DNA from: Cronobacter sakazakii
GTDB taxonomy: Bacteria > Pseudomonadota > Gammaproteobacteria > Enterobacterales > Enterobacteriaceae
Length of the DNA stretch: 64,000 nt
Assembly: GCF_000982825.1 (NCBI RefSeq)
Contig: NZ_CP011047.1
Span: 1,488,001-1,552,000, forward strand
Direction of reading: 5' to 3'
Both the position numbers and the translations under genes were made by a program. Within the stretch, counting starts at the first letter, position 1, and each line of letters begins with the position of its first letter. Below are positions 51,251 through 60,564 of this stretch, one piece after another. The notes below the pieces were generated by a model that worked only from the letters and a program-made list of their open reading frames with translations, made no database searches and had not been told where the DNA came from.

Positions 51251-53158
51251 ATGCCGATTCAGGTTCTGCCGCCGCAGCTTGCGAACCAGATCGCCGCGGG
51301 CGAGGTGGTGGAGCGCCCTGCGTCGGTTGTGAAAGAGCTGGTGGAAAACAGTCTCGACGCGGGCGCCACGCGCATTGATATCGATATCGAGCGTGGCGGC
51401 GCGAAGCTTATCCGCATCCGCGATAACGGCGGCGGCATTAAGAAAGATGAGCTGGCGTTGGCGCTGGCGCGTCACGCCACCAGTAAAATCGCCTCGCTGG
51501 ACGATCTCGAAGCCATCATCAGCCTCGGCTTTCGCGGCGAAGCGCTGGCCAGTATCAGTTCGGTATCGCGTCTCACGCTCACTTCGCGCACCGCCGACCA
51601 GCAGGAAGCCTGGCAGGCGTACGCCGAAGGCCGCGATATGGAGGTGACCATCAAACCGGCGGCGCACCCGGTCGGCACCACGCTGGAAGTGCTGGATCTG
51701 TTCTACAACACTCCCGCGCGGCGCAAATTCATGCGCACCGAGAAAACCGAATTCACGCACATTGACGAAGTGGTGCGGCGTATCGCGCTGGCGCGCTTTG
51801 ACGTGACGATAAACCTCAGCCATAACGGCAAAATGATGCGTCAGTACCGGGCCGTGCAGGGCAACGCGCCGCGCGAACGCCGTCTTGGCAGCATTTGCGG
51901 CCCGGCATTTCTGGAACACGCGCTGGCTATCGCGTGGCAGCACGGCGATCTGGCGCTGCGCGGTTGGGTGGCGGAGCCGAAAGGCACTACGGCGGCACTG
52001 GCCGAAATCCAGTACTGCTATGTAAATGGCCGTATGATGCGCGACCGGTTGATTAACCATGCGATTCGCCAGGCCTGTGAAGATAAGCTCGGCATCGATC
52101 AGCAACCTGCGTATGTGTTGTACCTGGAAATCGATCCGCATCAGGTGGATGTGAACGTGCATCCGGCCAAGCATGAAGTGCGTTTTCACCAGTCGCGCCT
52201 GGTGCACGATTTTATCTATCAGGGCGTGGTAAGCGTGCTACAGCAGCAGGCGGCAAATCCGCTCTCTCTCAATGAACCGGCCGAGGACGCGCCACGCTTT
52301 CAGCCGGAAAACCGCGTCGCGGCGGGAAAAAATCAGTTTGCCGACCCGGCGCCGCGTGAGCGTGTGAGCGCACGCGAGAACGACGCGCCGCGCTATTCAT
52401 CCGGCGGGGCGTCAGCAGGCAGCAACGCAGGGCGCAGCGCTGCCAGCAACGGCGGCTGGCCGCATGCGACGCCGGGCTATCAGAAACAGCAGGGCGCGCT
52501 GTACAAACAATTGCTGGAGACGCCCGCGGTGACGCCGCCGCCTGCCGCGCCTTCGGTGACAAGCGCGCGTGAAGTTATGCCGTCTGCGCCTGCGCTGGAC
52601 GGCCATTCGCACAGTTTTGGACGCGTGCTGACGCTGGTGTCTGAAAACGTGGCGCTGCTTGAGCGCGACGGTAAGTTAATGCTGCTGGCCTTAAGCGTGG
52701 CGGAGCGCTGTCTCAAACAGGCGCAGCTGTTGCCGCATGATGAAGCGCCCTGCGCACAGCCGTTACTGATTCCGGTTCGTCTGAAAATTTCCGGCGACGA
52801 GCGCGATATTATGACCCGCGCGCAGCCGCAACTGGCGCGTCTGGGTATCGAAATCGTCCTCGACGGGCATCACGTGACAATTCGTGCAGTGCCTTTACCC
52901 TTACGCCAACAAAATTTACAAATCTTGATTCCCGAACTGATAGGCTACCTGGCGCAGCAACCAAATGCTGACGACGCCGCTATTGCCGGATGGCTTGCCC
53001 GCCATCTGGTTATCGCGCAACCGTGGAGCGTCGCGCAAGCCATCGCGACGCTGGCGGAGCTCGAAAGGCTGTGTCCGCAGATGGTGAAAACGCCGCCGGG
53101 TGGTCTATTACAACCTATTGATCTACAACCGGCGATGAATGCCCTGACACATGAATGA
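51251..53158 (+). CDS. mutL: DNA mismatch repair protein MutL
   Basis: 635 residues. The N-terminal GHKL ATPase motifs are ENSLDAGA, DNGGGI and GFRGEALASISS; a low-complexity linker (about residues 340-440) leads to the C-terminal dimerisation domain. It lacks the endonuclease DQHA motif, as E. coli MutL does. It links MutS to MutH and UvrD. It is 9 bp downstream of amiB and overlaps miaA by 8 bp. Confidence 0.98.
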   Translation: MPIQVLPPQLANQIAAGEVVERPASVVKELVENSLDAGATRIDIDIERGGAKLIRIRDNGGGIKKDELALALARHATSKIASLDDLEAIISLGFRGEALASISSVSRLTLTSRTADQQEAWQAYAEGRDMEVTIKPAAHPVGTTLEVLDLFYNTPARRKFMRTEKTEFTHIDEVVRRIALARFDVTINLSHNGKMMRQYRAVQGNAPRERRLGSICGPAFLEHALAIAWQHGDLALRGWVAEPKGTTAALAEIQYCYVNGRMMRDRLINHAIRQACEDKLGIDQQPAYVLYLEIDPHQVDVNVHPAKHEVRFHQSRLVHDFIYQGVVSVLQQQAANPLSLNEPAEDAPRFQPENRVAAGKNQFADPAPRERVSARENDAPRYSSGGASAGSNAGRSAASNGGWPHATPGYQKQQGALYKQLLETPAVTPPPAAPSVTSAREVMPSAPALDGHSHSFGRVLTLVSENVALLERDGKLMLLALSVAERCLKQAQLLPHDEAPCAQPLLIPVRLKISGDERDIMTRAQPQLARLGIEIVLDGHHVTIRAVPLPLRQQNLQILIPELIGYLAQQPNADDAAIAGWLARHLVIAQPWSVAQAIATLAELERLCPQMVKTPPGGLLQPIDLQPAMNALTHE

Positions 53159-54101
53159 TGTAAGTAAAACAGGCCTTCCGAAGGCGATTTTTCTGATGGG
53201 GCCGACGGCATCCGGCAAAACGGCGTTAGCCATTCGCCTGCGCCAGACGCTGCCGGTGGAGCTGATTAGCGTGGATTCCGCGTTGGTCTATAAGGGCATG
53301 GATATCGGCACCGCCAAGCCTGATGCGCACGAATTGTCGCAGGCGCCGCACCGCTTGCTGGATATTATCGATCCCGCGCAGGCGTACTCCGCGGCGGATT
53401 TCCGCCGCGATGCGCTACAAGCGATGGCGGAGATTGTCGCCGCCGGGCGCATACCGCTGCTGGTGGGCGGCACCATGCTCTACTTTAAGGCGCTGCTGGA
53501 AGGGCTTTCGCCGCTTCCTTCAGCGGATCCGACCATCAGAACGGAGATCGAACGGCAGGCAGCAGAGCAGGGGTGGGACGCATTACACCGCAAGCTTCAG
53601 GATATCGACCCTGTCGCGGCGCAGCGAATCCATCCCAACGATCCGCAAAGGCTTTCCCGGGCACTGGAAGTTTTTTTCATTTCGGGTAAAACTTTAACGG
53701 AACTGACGCAAACGTCAGGAGAAGCTCTGCCCTATCAGGTGCATCAGTTCGCCATCGCCCCGGCGAGCCGTGAACTGCTCCATCAGCGCATTGAGCAGCG
53801 TTTTCACCAGATGTTGGCTTCAGGTTTTGAGGCAGAAGTCCGGGCGTTATTTGCCCGTGGAGATTTGCATACGGACATGCCTTCCGTTCGTTGCGTGGGA
53901 TACCGTCAGATGTGGTCTTATCTGGCGGGTGAAATCTCATACGACGAAATGGTTTATCGAGGTATTTGCGCCACGAGACAGTTAGCGAAGCGGCAAATGA
54001 CCTGGCTGCGCGGTTGGGAAGGCGTACACTGGCTCGACAGTGAGAAGCCTGAACAGGCGTACAGCGATGTGTTACAGGTTATTGGTGCGAAGCAACAATG
54101 A
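53151..54101 (+). CDS. miaA: tRNA dimethylallyltransferase MiaA
   Basis: 316 residues with the P-loop MGPTASGKTALA and the conserved DSALVYKGMDIGTAKP and RCVGYRQMW. It adds the isopentenyl group to A37 of tRNAs reading U-starting codons. In E. coli promoters of hfq lie within or just after this gene. Confidence 0.98.
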   Translation: MNDVSKTGLPKAIFLMGPTASGKTALAIRLRQTLPVELISVDSALVYKGMDIGTAKPDAHELSQAPHRLLDIIDPAQAYSAADFRRDALQAMAEIVAAGRIPLLVGGTMLYFKALLEGLSPLPSADPTIRTEIERQAAEQGWDALHRKLQDIDPVAAQRIHPNDPQRLSRALEVFFISGKTLTELTQTSGEALPYQVHQFAIAPASRELLHQRIEQRFHQMLASGFEAEVRALFARGDLHTDMPSVRCVGYRQMWSYLAGEISYDEMVYRGICATRQLAKRQMTWLRGWEGVHWLDSEKPEQAYSDVLQVIGAKQQ

Positions 54102-54201
54102 ATGTGTACAATTGAACCGTATCGTGCGCGGATTTTTACGCAGTTTTTCAGAGCCCAAGGGTTCAAGAGTATAAACAACAAGCATATAAGGAAAAGATAG
54201 A

Positions 54202-54510
54202 ATGGCTAAGGGGCAATCTTTGCAAGATCCGTTCCTCAACGCGCTGCGTCGGGAACGTGTTCCAGTTTCTATTTATTTGGTGAATGGTATTAAGCTGCAA
54301 GGTCAGATTGAATCTTTCGATCAGTTCGTGATCCTGTTGAAAAACACGGTCAGCCAGATGGTTTATAAGCACGCGATCTCGACCGTGGTGCCGTCTCGTC
54401 CGGTTTCTCACCATAGTAACAACGCGGGTGGCGGTTCCAATAACTACCATCACAGCAACAACGCACAGCCATCTTCCGCTGCCTCTCAGGATAGCGAAGA
54501 CGCCGAGTAA
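54202..54510 (+). CDS. hfq: RNA chaperone Hfq
   Basis: 102 residues. The Sm core (to about residue 66) is the same as in E. coli, including MVYKHAISTVVP; the C-terminal tail is rich in Ser, Asn and His and ends in acidic residues. It pairs small RNAs with mRNAs. A separate promoter is expected in the 100 bp after miaA, but I cannot name it. Confidence 0.99.
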   Translation: MAKGQSLQDPFLNALRRERVPVSIYLVNGIKLQGQIESFDQFVILLKNTVSQMVYKHAISTVVPSRPVSHHSNNAGGGSNNYHHSNNAQPSSAASQDSEDAE

Positions 54511-54583
54511 GGCCTGGCTGTTGCTCCATGTCGGGGGACCAGTTCGTCTGTGTTCCCCGCTGGTATTTTAAGAGGGTTTACGC

Positions 54584-55864
54584 TTGTTTGACCGTTATGA
54601 TGCCGGTGAGCAGGCGGTGCTGGTACACATCTATTTTACGCAAGACAAAGATATGGAAGACCTCCAGGAGTTCGAATCTCTGGTCTCTTCCGCCGGTGTC
54701 GAAGCATTACAGGTGATTACCGGTAGCCGTAAAGCGCCGCACCCAAAGTATTTTGTTGGTGAAGGTAAAGCCGTTGAGATTGCCGATGCAGTCAAAGCCA
54801 CTGGGGCGTCTGTTGTCCTTTTTGATCATGCGTTGACCCCGGCTCAGGAACGTAATCTTGAGCGCCTGTGCGAGTGTCGCGTTATCGACCGCACCGGCCT
54901 GATTCTTGATATTTTCGCCCAGCGTGCACGCACCCATGAAGGGAAGCTGCAGGTTGAGCTGGCGCAGCTGCGCCATTTAGCTACGCGACTCGTGCGCGGC
55001 TGGACCCACCTTGAGCGCCAGAAAGGCGGTATCGGCCTGCGCGGCCCGGGTGAAACCCAGCTGGAAACCGACCGTCGCTTACTGCGTAACCGTATTACTC
55101 AGATCCTCTCGCGCCTGGAGCGCGTCGAGAAGCAGCGAGAGCAGGGACGTCGGTCGCGAACCAAAGCCGATATTCCCACCGTCTCTCTGGTGGGCTACAC
55201 CAACGCCGGCAAATCCACCCTGTTTAACCAAATCACCACGGCTGAGGTGTATGCAGCGGATCAGCTGTTCGCGACACTCGACCCGACGCTGCGCCGCATA
55301 GACGTCGCGGACGTCGGCGAAACGGTGCTGGCGGATACGGTCGGGTTTATCCGCCATCTGCCGCACGATCTGGTCGCGGCGTTTAAAGCCACGCTGCAGG
55401 AGACGCGTCAGGCGACGCTGCTGCTGCATGTGATCGACGCGGCGGATGTCCGCATGGCGGAGAATATCGAGGCGGTTAATACCGTGCTCGAAGAAATCGA
55501 CGCCCACGAGATCCCGACGCTGCTGGTGATGAATAAAGTCGACATGCTGGAGGATTTCGAGCCGCGTATCGACAGGAACGACGAGAATGTGCCTATCCGC
55601 GTGTGGCTTTCCGCGCAGACGGGGGCGGGCGTGCCACTGCTTTTCCAGGCCCTGACGGAACGTCTCTCCGGCGAAATAGTCCAGCGTGCGCTGCGTCTTC
55701 CGCCGGAAGCGGGGCGTCTGCGGAGCCGGTTTTACCAGCTTCAGGCGATCGAAAAAGAGTGGATGGAGGAGGACGGTTGCGTCGGACTGCAAGTTCGCAT
55801 GCCGATTGTTGACTGGCGTCGCCTCTGTAAACAGGAACCGGCATTGGTTGACTACGTGGTCTAA
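54584..55864 (+). CDS. hflX: ribosome-rescue GTPase HflX
   Basis: A TTG start (54584) after AAGAGGGT gives 426 residues as in E. coli. An N-terminal glycine-rich/coiled domain (GLRGPGETQLETDRR) precedes the GTPase domain: VGYTNAGKST (G1), DTVGFI (G3) and NKVD (G4). It splits stalled 70S ribosomes, especially after heat. It follows hfq by 73 bp. Confidence 0.97.
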   Translation: MFDRYDAGEQAVLVHIYFTQDKDMEDLQEFESLVSSAGVEALQVITGSRKAPHPKYFVGEGKAVEIADAVKATGASVVLFDHALTPAQERNLERLCECRVIDRTGLILDIFAQRARTHEGKLQVELAQLRHLATRLVRGWTHLERQKGGIGLRGPGETQLETDRRLLRNRITQILSRLERVEKQREQGRRSRTKADIPTVSLVGYTNAGKSTLFNQITTAEVYAADQLFATLDPTLRRIDVADVGETVLADTVGFIRHLPHDLVAAFKATLQETRQATLLLHVIDAADVRMAENIEAVNTVLEEIDAHEIPTLLVMNKVDMLEDFEPRIDRNDENVPIRVWLSAQTGAGVPLLFQALTERLSGEIVQRALRLPPEAGRLRSRFYQLQAIEKEWMEEDGCVGLQVRMPIVDWRRLCKQEPALVDYVV

Positions 55865-55917
55865 CCGGCCGGCCGAAGCCTGAAAATATTCCCCTTTGGG
55901 GGGTACCCGGATGAACT

Positions 55918-55945
55918 CAGGCGGCGTGATGACGCCTGCGCTTTT
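55918..55945 (+). terminator. hairpin between hflX and hflK
   Basis: CAGGCG...CGCCTG with a following GCGCTTTTT. It could trim transcripts between hflX and hflK; the loop is 9 nt, so strength is uncertain. Confidence 0.5.
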
Positions 55946-56035
55946 TCGCATTAGCACAATGAATGAAAGCGCACGCCATCACGCCATCTGAAGGACGAAA
56001 GGTATATCACCGCATAACAAATATGGAGCATAAAC

Positions 56036-57280
56036 ATGGCGTGGAATCAGCCCGGTAATAACGGACAGGACCGCGACCCGTGGGGAAGCAGCAAGCCTGG
56101 CGGCAACTCTGGGGGAAATAAAGGCGGTCGCGAGCAGGGGCCGCCGGATCTGGATGATATCTTCCGTAAACTCAGCAAAAAGCTGGGCGGCATTGGCGGT
56201 GGTAAAGGCGGCGGTGCTTCGCAGGAACCACGTAGCCCGGTCGGCGGTCGTATTGTCGGTATCGTCGCGGTGGCTGCGGTCGTCTTATGGGCCGTCACCG
56301 GGTTCTATACCATCAAAGAAGCCGAGCGCGGCGTTGTGACGCGTTTTGGCAAATTCAGCCATCTGGTTGAGCCGGGTCTTAACTGGAAGCCCACCTTTAT
56401 CGATGAAGTGGTGCCGGTCAACGTGGAAGCCGTGCGTGAGCTGGCCGCCTCCGGCATCATGCTAACGTCTGATGAAAACGTCGTGCGCGTTGAGATGAAC
56501 GTCCAGTACCGCGTGACCGATCCGCAGCGCTACCTGTTTAGCGTCGCCAACGCGGACGACAGCCTGCGTCAGGCCACCGACAGCGCCCTGCGCGGCGTCA
56601 TCGGTAAATACACGATGGACCGCATTCTGACGGAAGGCCGTACCGTTATCCGTAGCGATACCCAGCGCGAGCTGGAAGAAACCATTCGTCCGTACAACAT
56701 GGGCATCACGCTGCTCGACGTTAACTTCCAGGCCGCCCGTCCGCCGGAAGAGGTAAAAGCCGCGTTTGACGACGCGATTGCCGCCCGTGAAAACGAACAG
56801 CAGTACATCCGTGAAGCGGAAGCGTACAGCAACGAAGTGCAGCCGCGAGCAAACGGTCAGGCGCAGCGTATTCTGGAAGAAGCCCGCGCGTATAAAACGC
56901 AGACTGCCCTGGAAGCTCAGGGTGAAGTGGCGCGCTTTGCGAAGATCCTGCCGGAATATAAAGCCGCGCCGGAAATTACCCGCGAGCGTCTGTATATCGA
57001 AACCATGGAAAAAGTGCTGAGCCACACCCGTAAAGTGCTGGTCAACGATAAAGGCGGAAACCTGATGGTACTGCCGCTGGATCAGATGCTGAAAGGCGGC
57101 TCCGCGCCTGCCGCGAGCGACGATAATAACAGCGGCAATCCGCTGCTGCGTCTGCCGCCGGCCTCCGGCAGCGGCAACAGTGGCGCGAGCAACAGCGCGT
57201 CCTCTGGCCGTGGCGATATTATGGATCAACGCCGTGCCAACGCGCAGCGTAACGATTACCAGCGCGAAGGGAGTGAATAA
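56036..57280 (+). CDS. hflK: FtsH protease modulator HflK
   Basis: 414 residues. A glycine-rich N-terminal region is followed by one membrane helix (about residues 73-92) and then a periplasmic SPFH/prohibitin domain. With HflC it forms a large ring complex around FtsH in the inner membrane and restrains its degradation of membrane proteins. It is 2 bp before hflC. Confidence 0.97.
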   Translation: MAWNQPGNNGQDRDPWGSSKPGGNSGGNKGGREQGPPDLDDIFRKLSKKLGGIGGGKGGGASQEPRSPVGGRIVGIVAVAAVVLWAVTGFYTIKEAERGVVTRFGKFSHLVEPGLNWKPTFIDEVVPVNVEAVRELAASGIMLTSDENVVRVEMNVQYRVTDPQRYLFSVANADDSLRQATDSALRGVIGKYTMDRILTEGRTVIRSDTQRELEETIRPYNMGITLLDVNFQAARPPEEVKAAFDDAIAARENEQQYIREAEAYSNEVQPRANGQAQRILEEARAYKTQTALEAQGEVARFAKILPEYKAAPEITRERLYIETMEKVLSHTRKVLVNDKGGNLMVLPLDQMLKGGSAPAASDDNNSGNPLLRLPPASGSGNSGASNSASSGRGDIMDQRRANAQRNDYQREGSE

Positions 57281-57282
57281 CG

Positions 57283-58287
57283 ATGCGTAAGTCAGTCATT
57301 GCGGTAATCATCATCGCGTTGGTGGTGCTTTACACCTCGATTTTTGTGGTGAAAGAGGGTGAGCGCGGCATCATCCTGCAGTTCAGTAAAGTGGTGCGTG
57401 ACAACGATAACAAGCCGAAAGTGTATGAGCCTGGCCTGCACTTTAAGCTGCCGTTTATCGAGTCGGTGAAGACGCTGGACGCCCGTATCCAGACCATGGA
57501 TAACCAGGCGGACCGTTTCGTCACCAAAGAGAAGAAAGACCTGATCGTCGATTCTTACATTAAATGGCGCATCAGCGATTTCAGCCGTTACTACCTGGCG
57601 ACAGGCGGCGGCGATCTCTCTCAGGCGGAAGTGCTGCTGAAACGTAAGTTCTCTGACCGTCTGCGTTCTGAAATTGGTCGTCTCGACGTGAAAGACATCG
57701 TGACCGATTCTCGTGGTCGTCTGACGTCTGAAGTGCGCGAAGCGCTGAACTCCGGTTCTGCGGGCACTGAAGATGAAGTCGAAACCCCGGCGGCGGATGA
57801 CGCTATCGCCTCTGCGGCGAAACGCGTGACCGAAGAGACCAACGGTAAAGTGCCGGTGATCAACCCGAACAGCATGGCCGCACTCGGTATTGAAGTGGTT
57901 GACGTGCGTATCAAGCAGATCAACCTGCCGGCGGAAGTCTCGGAAGCTATCTTCAACCGTATGCGCGCCGAGCGTGAAGCGGTCGCCCGTCGTCACCGTT
58001 CGCAGGGTCAGGAAGAGGCTGAGAAATTGCGCGCGGCGGCGGATTACGAAGTGACCCGTACGCTTGCGGAAGCGGAGCGTCAGGCGCGTATCCTGCGTGG
58101 TGAAGGCGATGCCGAAGCCGCGAAACTGTTCGCCGACGCGTTCAGCCAGGATCCGGATTTCTACGCCTTTATCCGCAGCCTGCGTGCCTACGAGAGCAGC
58201 TTTAACTCCAATCAGGATGTGATGGTGTTAAGCCCGGACAGCGATTTCTTCCGTTATATGAAAACGCCGGCCAATAGCACACGTTAA
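57283..58287 (+). CDS. hflC: FtsH protease modulator HflC
   Basis: 334 residues: a single N-terminal membrane anchor (about residues 4-20), then the SPFH domain and a coiled C-terminal part (SEAIFNRMRAEREAVARRHR). It is the partner of HflK. A strong terminator follows. Confidence 0.97.
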   Translation: MRKSVIAVIIIALVVLYTSIFVVKEGERGIILQFSKVVRDNDNKPKVYEPGLHFKLPFIESVKTLDARIQTMDNQADRFVTKEKKDLIVDSYIKWRISDFSRYYLATGGGDLSQAEVLLKRKFSDRLRSEIGRLDVKDIVTDSRGRLTSEVREALNSGSAGTEDEVETPAADDAIASAAKRVTEETNGKVPVINPNSMAALGIEVVDVRIKQINLPAEVSEAIFNRMRAEREAVARRHRSQGQEEAEKLRAAADYEVTRTLAEAERQARILRGEGDAEAAKLFADAFSQDPDFYAFIRSLRAYESSFNSNQDVMVLSPDSDFFRYMKTPANSTR

Positions 58288-58302
58288 GCCCTTACCCTAA
58301 AC

Positions 58303-58331
58303 AAGAGCCGGTCATTGCCGGCTCTTTTTTT
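58303..58331 (+). terminator. hflC terminator
   Basis: AAGAGCCGG, 6-nt loop, CCGGCTCTT and a run of seven T's; ends the long nnr-hflC transcript. Confidence 0.92.
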
Positions 58332-58349
58332 ATGCAGGTTTTACGCACA

Positions 58350-58547
58350 ATGAATACAACGGTTTTACTGGCGCTGGGTCTGGTACTGGTCGTCGAGGGG
58401 CTCGGCCCGCTGCTTTTTCCACGTCTGTGGCGGCGGATGATCCTCTCTGTAGCGCAAATGCCGGACACCTTACTGCGCCGTTTCGGTGGCGGTCTTGTGG
58501 TTGCCGGGATTGTTATCTACTACATGTTGAGGAAAACGATTAACTGA
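58350..58547 (+). CDS. yjeT: DUF2065 inner-membrane protein YjeT
   Basis: 65 residues from ATG 58350 with two hydrophobic helices and the conserved LRRFGGGLVVAGIVIYYMLRK. It lies between the hflC terminator and purA, as in E. coli. Function unknown. Confidence 0.9.
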   Translation: MNTTVLLALGLVLVVEGLGPLLFPRLWRRMILSVAQMPDTLLRRFGGGLVVAGIVIYYMLRKTIN

Positions 58548-58627
58548 ATAAAAATCGGGCAAAATCGACGAAATTTGTATACAAAAAGGGCTGAACATCA
58601 GCAAAGCTGGTGTTAGAATCCTTTTTT

Positions 58628-58643
58628 AAGCAAACGGTGATTT
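58628..58643 (+). promoter_or_regulatory. PurR operator in the purA leader
   Basis: AAGCAAACGGTGATTT matches the PurR consensus with two mismatches and lies just before the purA start, as in E. coli. A likely -10 (TTAGAAT) is at about 58613. Confidence 0.7.
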
Positions 58644-58649
58644 TGAAAA

Positions 58650-59948
58650 ATGGGTAACAACGTCGTCGTACTGGGCACCCAATGGGGTGACGAAGGTAAA
58701 GGGAAGATCGTCGATCTTCTGACTGAACGGGCTAAATATGTTGTACGCTACCAGGGCGGTCACAACGCAGGCCATACTCTCGTAATCAACGGTGAAAAAA
58801 CCGTCCTCCATCTTATTCCATCAGGCATTCTTCGCGATAACGTCACCAGCATCATTGGTAACGGCGTTGTGCTGTCGCCTGCCGCGCTAATGAAAGAGAT
58901 GAAGGAACTGGAAGACCGTGGTATCCCGGTTCGCGAACGTCTGCTGTTATCCGAAGCCTGCCCGCTGATCCTCGACTACCACGTCGCGCTCGACGTCGCA
59001 CGTGAGAAAGCGCGCGGTGCCAAAGCCATCGGCACCACCGGTCGCGGCATCGGCCCGGCCTATGAAGATAAAGTCGCACGTCGCGGTCTGCGCGTGGGCG
59101 ATCTCTTTGATAAAGCCACTTTCGCTGAAAAACTGAAAGAAGTGCTGGAATACCACAACTTCCAGCTGGTGAACTTCTACAAAGTTGAAGCGGTTGACTA
59201 TCAGAAAGTGCTGGACGACGTCATGGCGATTGCCGACGTGCTGACCAGCATGGTGGTGGATGTTTCCGATCTGCTGGATCAGGCGCGTAAACGTGGCGAC
59301 TTCATCATGTTTGAAGGCGCGCAGGGTACGCTGCTGGATATCGACCACGGCACCTATCCGTATGTCACCTCCTCCAACACCACCGCAGGCGGCGTCGCGA
59401 CCGGTTCCGGCATTGGCCCGCGTTATGTGGATTACGTGCTCGGCATCATCAAAGCCTACTCCACCCGCGTGGGCGCAGGCCCGTTCCCGACCGAGCTGTT
59501 CGACGATGTCGGCGAATTCCTGTGCAAAAAAGGCAATGAATTCGGTGCCACTACCGGTCGTCGCCGTCGTACCGGCTGGCTGGATGCGGTAGCGGTGCGC
59601 CGCGCCGTGCAGATCAACTCCCTGTCCGGCTTCTGCCTGACCAAACTGGACGTCCTGGACGGTCTGGAAGAGGTGAAAATCTGCGTCGCTTACCGTATGC
59701 CGGATGGCCGCGAAGTCACTACCACCCCGATGGCGGCGGATGACTGGGAAGGTATCGAGCCGATTTACGAAACCATGCCGGGCTGGTCTGAATCCACCTT
59801 CGGCGTGAAAGAGCGCAGCGGCCTGCCGCAGGCGGCGCTGAACTATATCAAACGTATTGAAGAAGTCACCGGCGTGCCGATCGACATCATCTCTACCGGT
59901 CCGGATCGTACCGAAACCATGATCCTGCGCGATCCGTTCGACGCATAA
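58650..59948 (+). CDS. purA: adenylosuccinate synthetase
   Basis: 432 residues, the E. coli length. The N-terminal GTP loop is WGDEGKGKIVDLL, with GGHNAGHTLV after it. It converts IMP, aspartate and GTP to adenylosuccinate, the first step from IMP to AMP. Codon bias suggests high expression. Confidence 0.99.
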   Translation: MGNNVVVLGTQWGDEGKGKIVDLLTERAKYVVRYQGGHNAGHTLVINGEKTVLHLIPSGILRDNVTSIIGNGVVLSPAALMKEMKELEDRGIPVRERLLLSEACPLILDYHVALDVAREKARGAKAIGTTGRGIGPAYEDKVARRGLRVGDLFDKATFAEKLKEVLEYHNFQLVNFYKVEAVDYQKVLDDVMAIADVLTSMVVDVSDLLDQARKRGDFIMFEGAQGTLLDIDHGTYPYVTSSNTTAGGVATGSGIGPRYVDYVLGIIKAYSTRVGAGPFPTELFDDVGEFLCKKGNEFGATTGRRRRTGWLDAVAVRRAVQINSLSGFCLTKLDVLDGLEEVKICVAYRMPDGREVTTTPMAADDWEGIEPIYETMPGWSESTFGVKERSGLPQAALNYIKRIEEVTGVPIDIISTGPDRTETMILRDPFDA

Positions 59949-59957
59949 TATGACCAG

Positions 59958-59986
59958 GGGCGCGGCAAACGCGCCCTTCGTTTTCC
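59958..59986 (+). terminator. purA terminator
   Basis: GGGCGCG, loop GCAAA, CGCGCCC, then TTCGTTTTCCC. Confidence 0.8.
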
Positions 59987-60102
59987 CGGTTTTTACCCGC
60001 CTTTTTCAAATAAATTAGCCGCCTGACATGTGGCTGGTTTATCATCAATATATCGCCCACTGGGCGAACCGCGTTTTTCCCCTCCCATATTCTGAGGTTG
60101 AT

Positions 60103-60528
60103 GTGCAGTTAACGAGTTTTACCGATTTCGGGCTACGGGCTTTGATCTATATGGCGTCCTTGCCGGAAGGCCGCATGACCAGCATTTCTGAAGTCACTGA
60201 GGTGTACGGCGTCTCCCGCAATCATATGGTCAAAATAATCAACCAACTTAGTCGTGCGGGCTATGTGACCGCCGTGAGGGGTAAAAACGGCGGGATCCGC
60301 CTTGGCAAACCAGCCGCAACCATCCGTATTGGTGATGTCGTGCGTGAGCTGGAGCCCCTGTCTATAGTGAACTGCAGTAGCGCGTTCTGTCACATCACCC
60401 CCGCGTGTCGCCTGAAACAGGTGCTGGGCGACGCGGTGGCGCGCTTTCTTCAGGAACTGGATAACTACACGCTGGCCGATTTAGTGCAGGAAAACCAGCC
60501 GCTTTACAAATTACTGCTGGTGGAATGA
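60103..60528 (+). CDS. nsrR: nitric-oxide-sensing repressor NsrR
   Basis: The GTG at 60103 with GAGG 5 bp before it gives 141 residues, the E. coli length; an upstream frame (from 60028) is not supported. It is an Rrf2-family winged helix, with cluster cysteines at 91, 96 and 102. Its iron-sulfur cluster reacts with NO and relieves repression of hmp and other genes. It is followed after 36 bp by rnr. Confidence 0.97.
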   Translation: MQLTSFTDFGLRALIYMASLPEGRMTSISEVTEVYGVSRNHMVKIINQLSRAGYVTAVRGKNGGIRLGKPAATIRIGDVVRELEPLSIVNCSSAFCHITPACRLKQVLGDAVARFLQELDNYTLADLVQENQPLYKLLLVE

Positions 60529-60564
60529 CGCATTCGCGCCACTGATGACAACGGAGGAACCGCT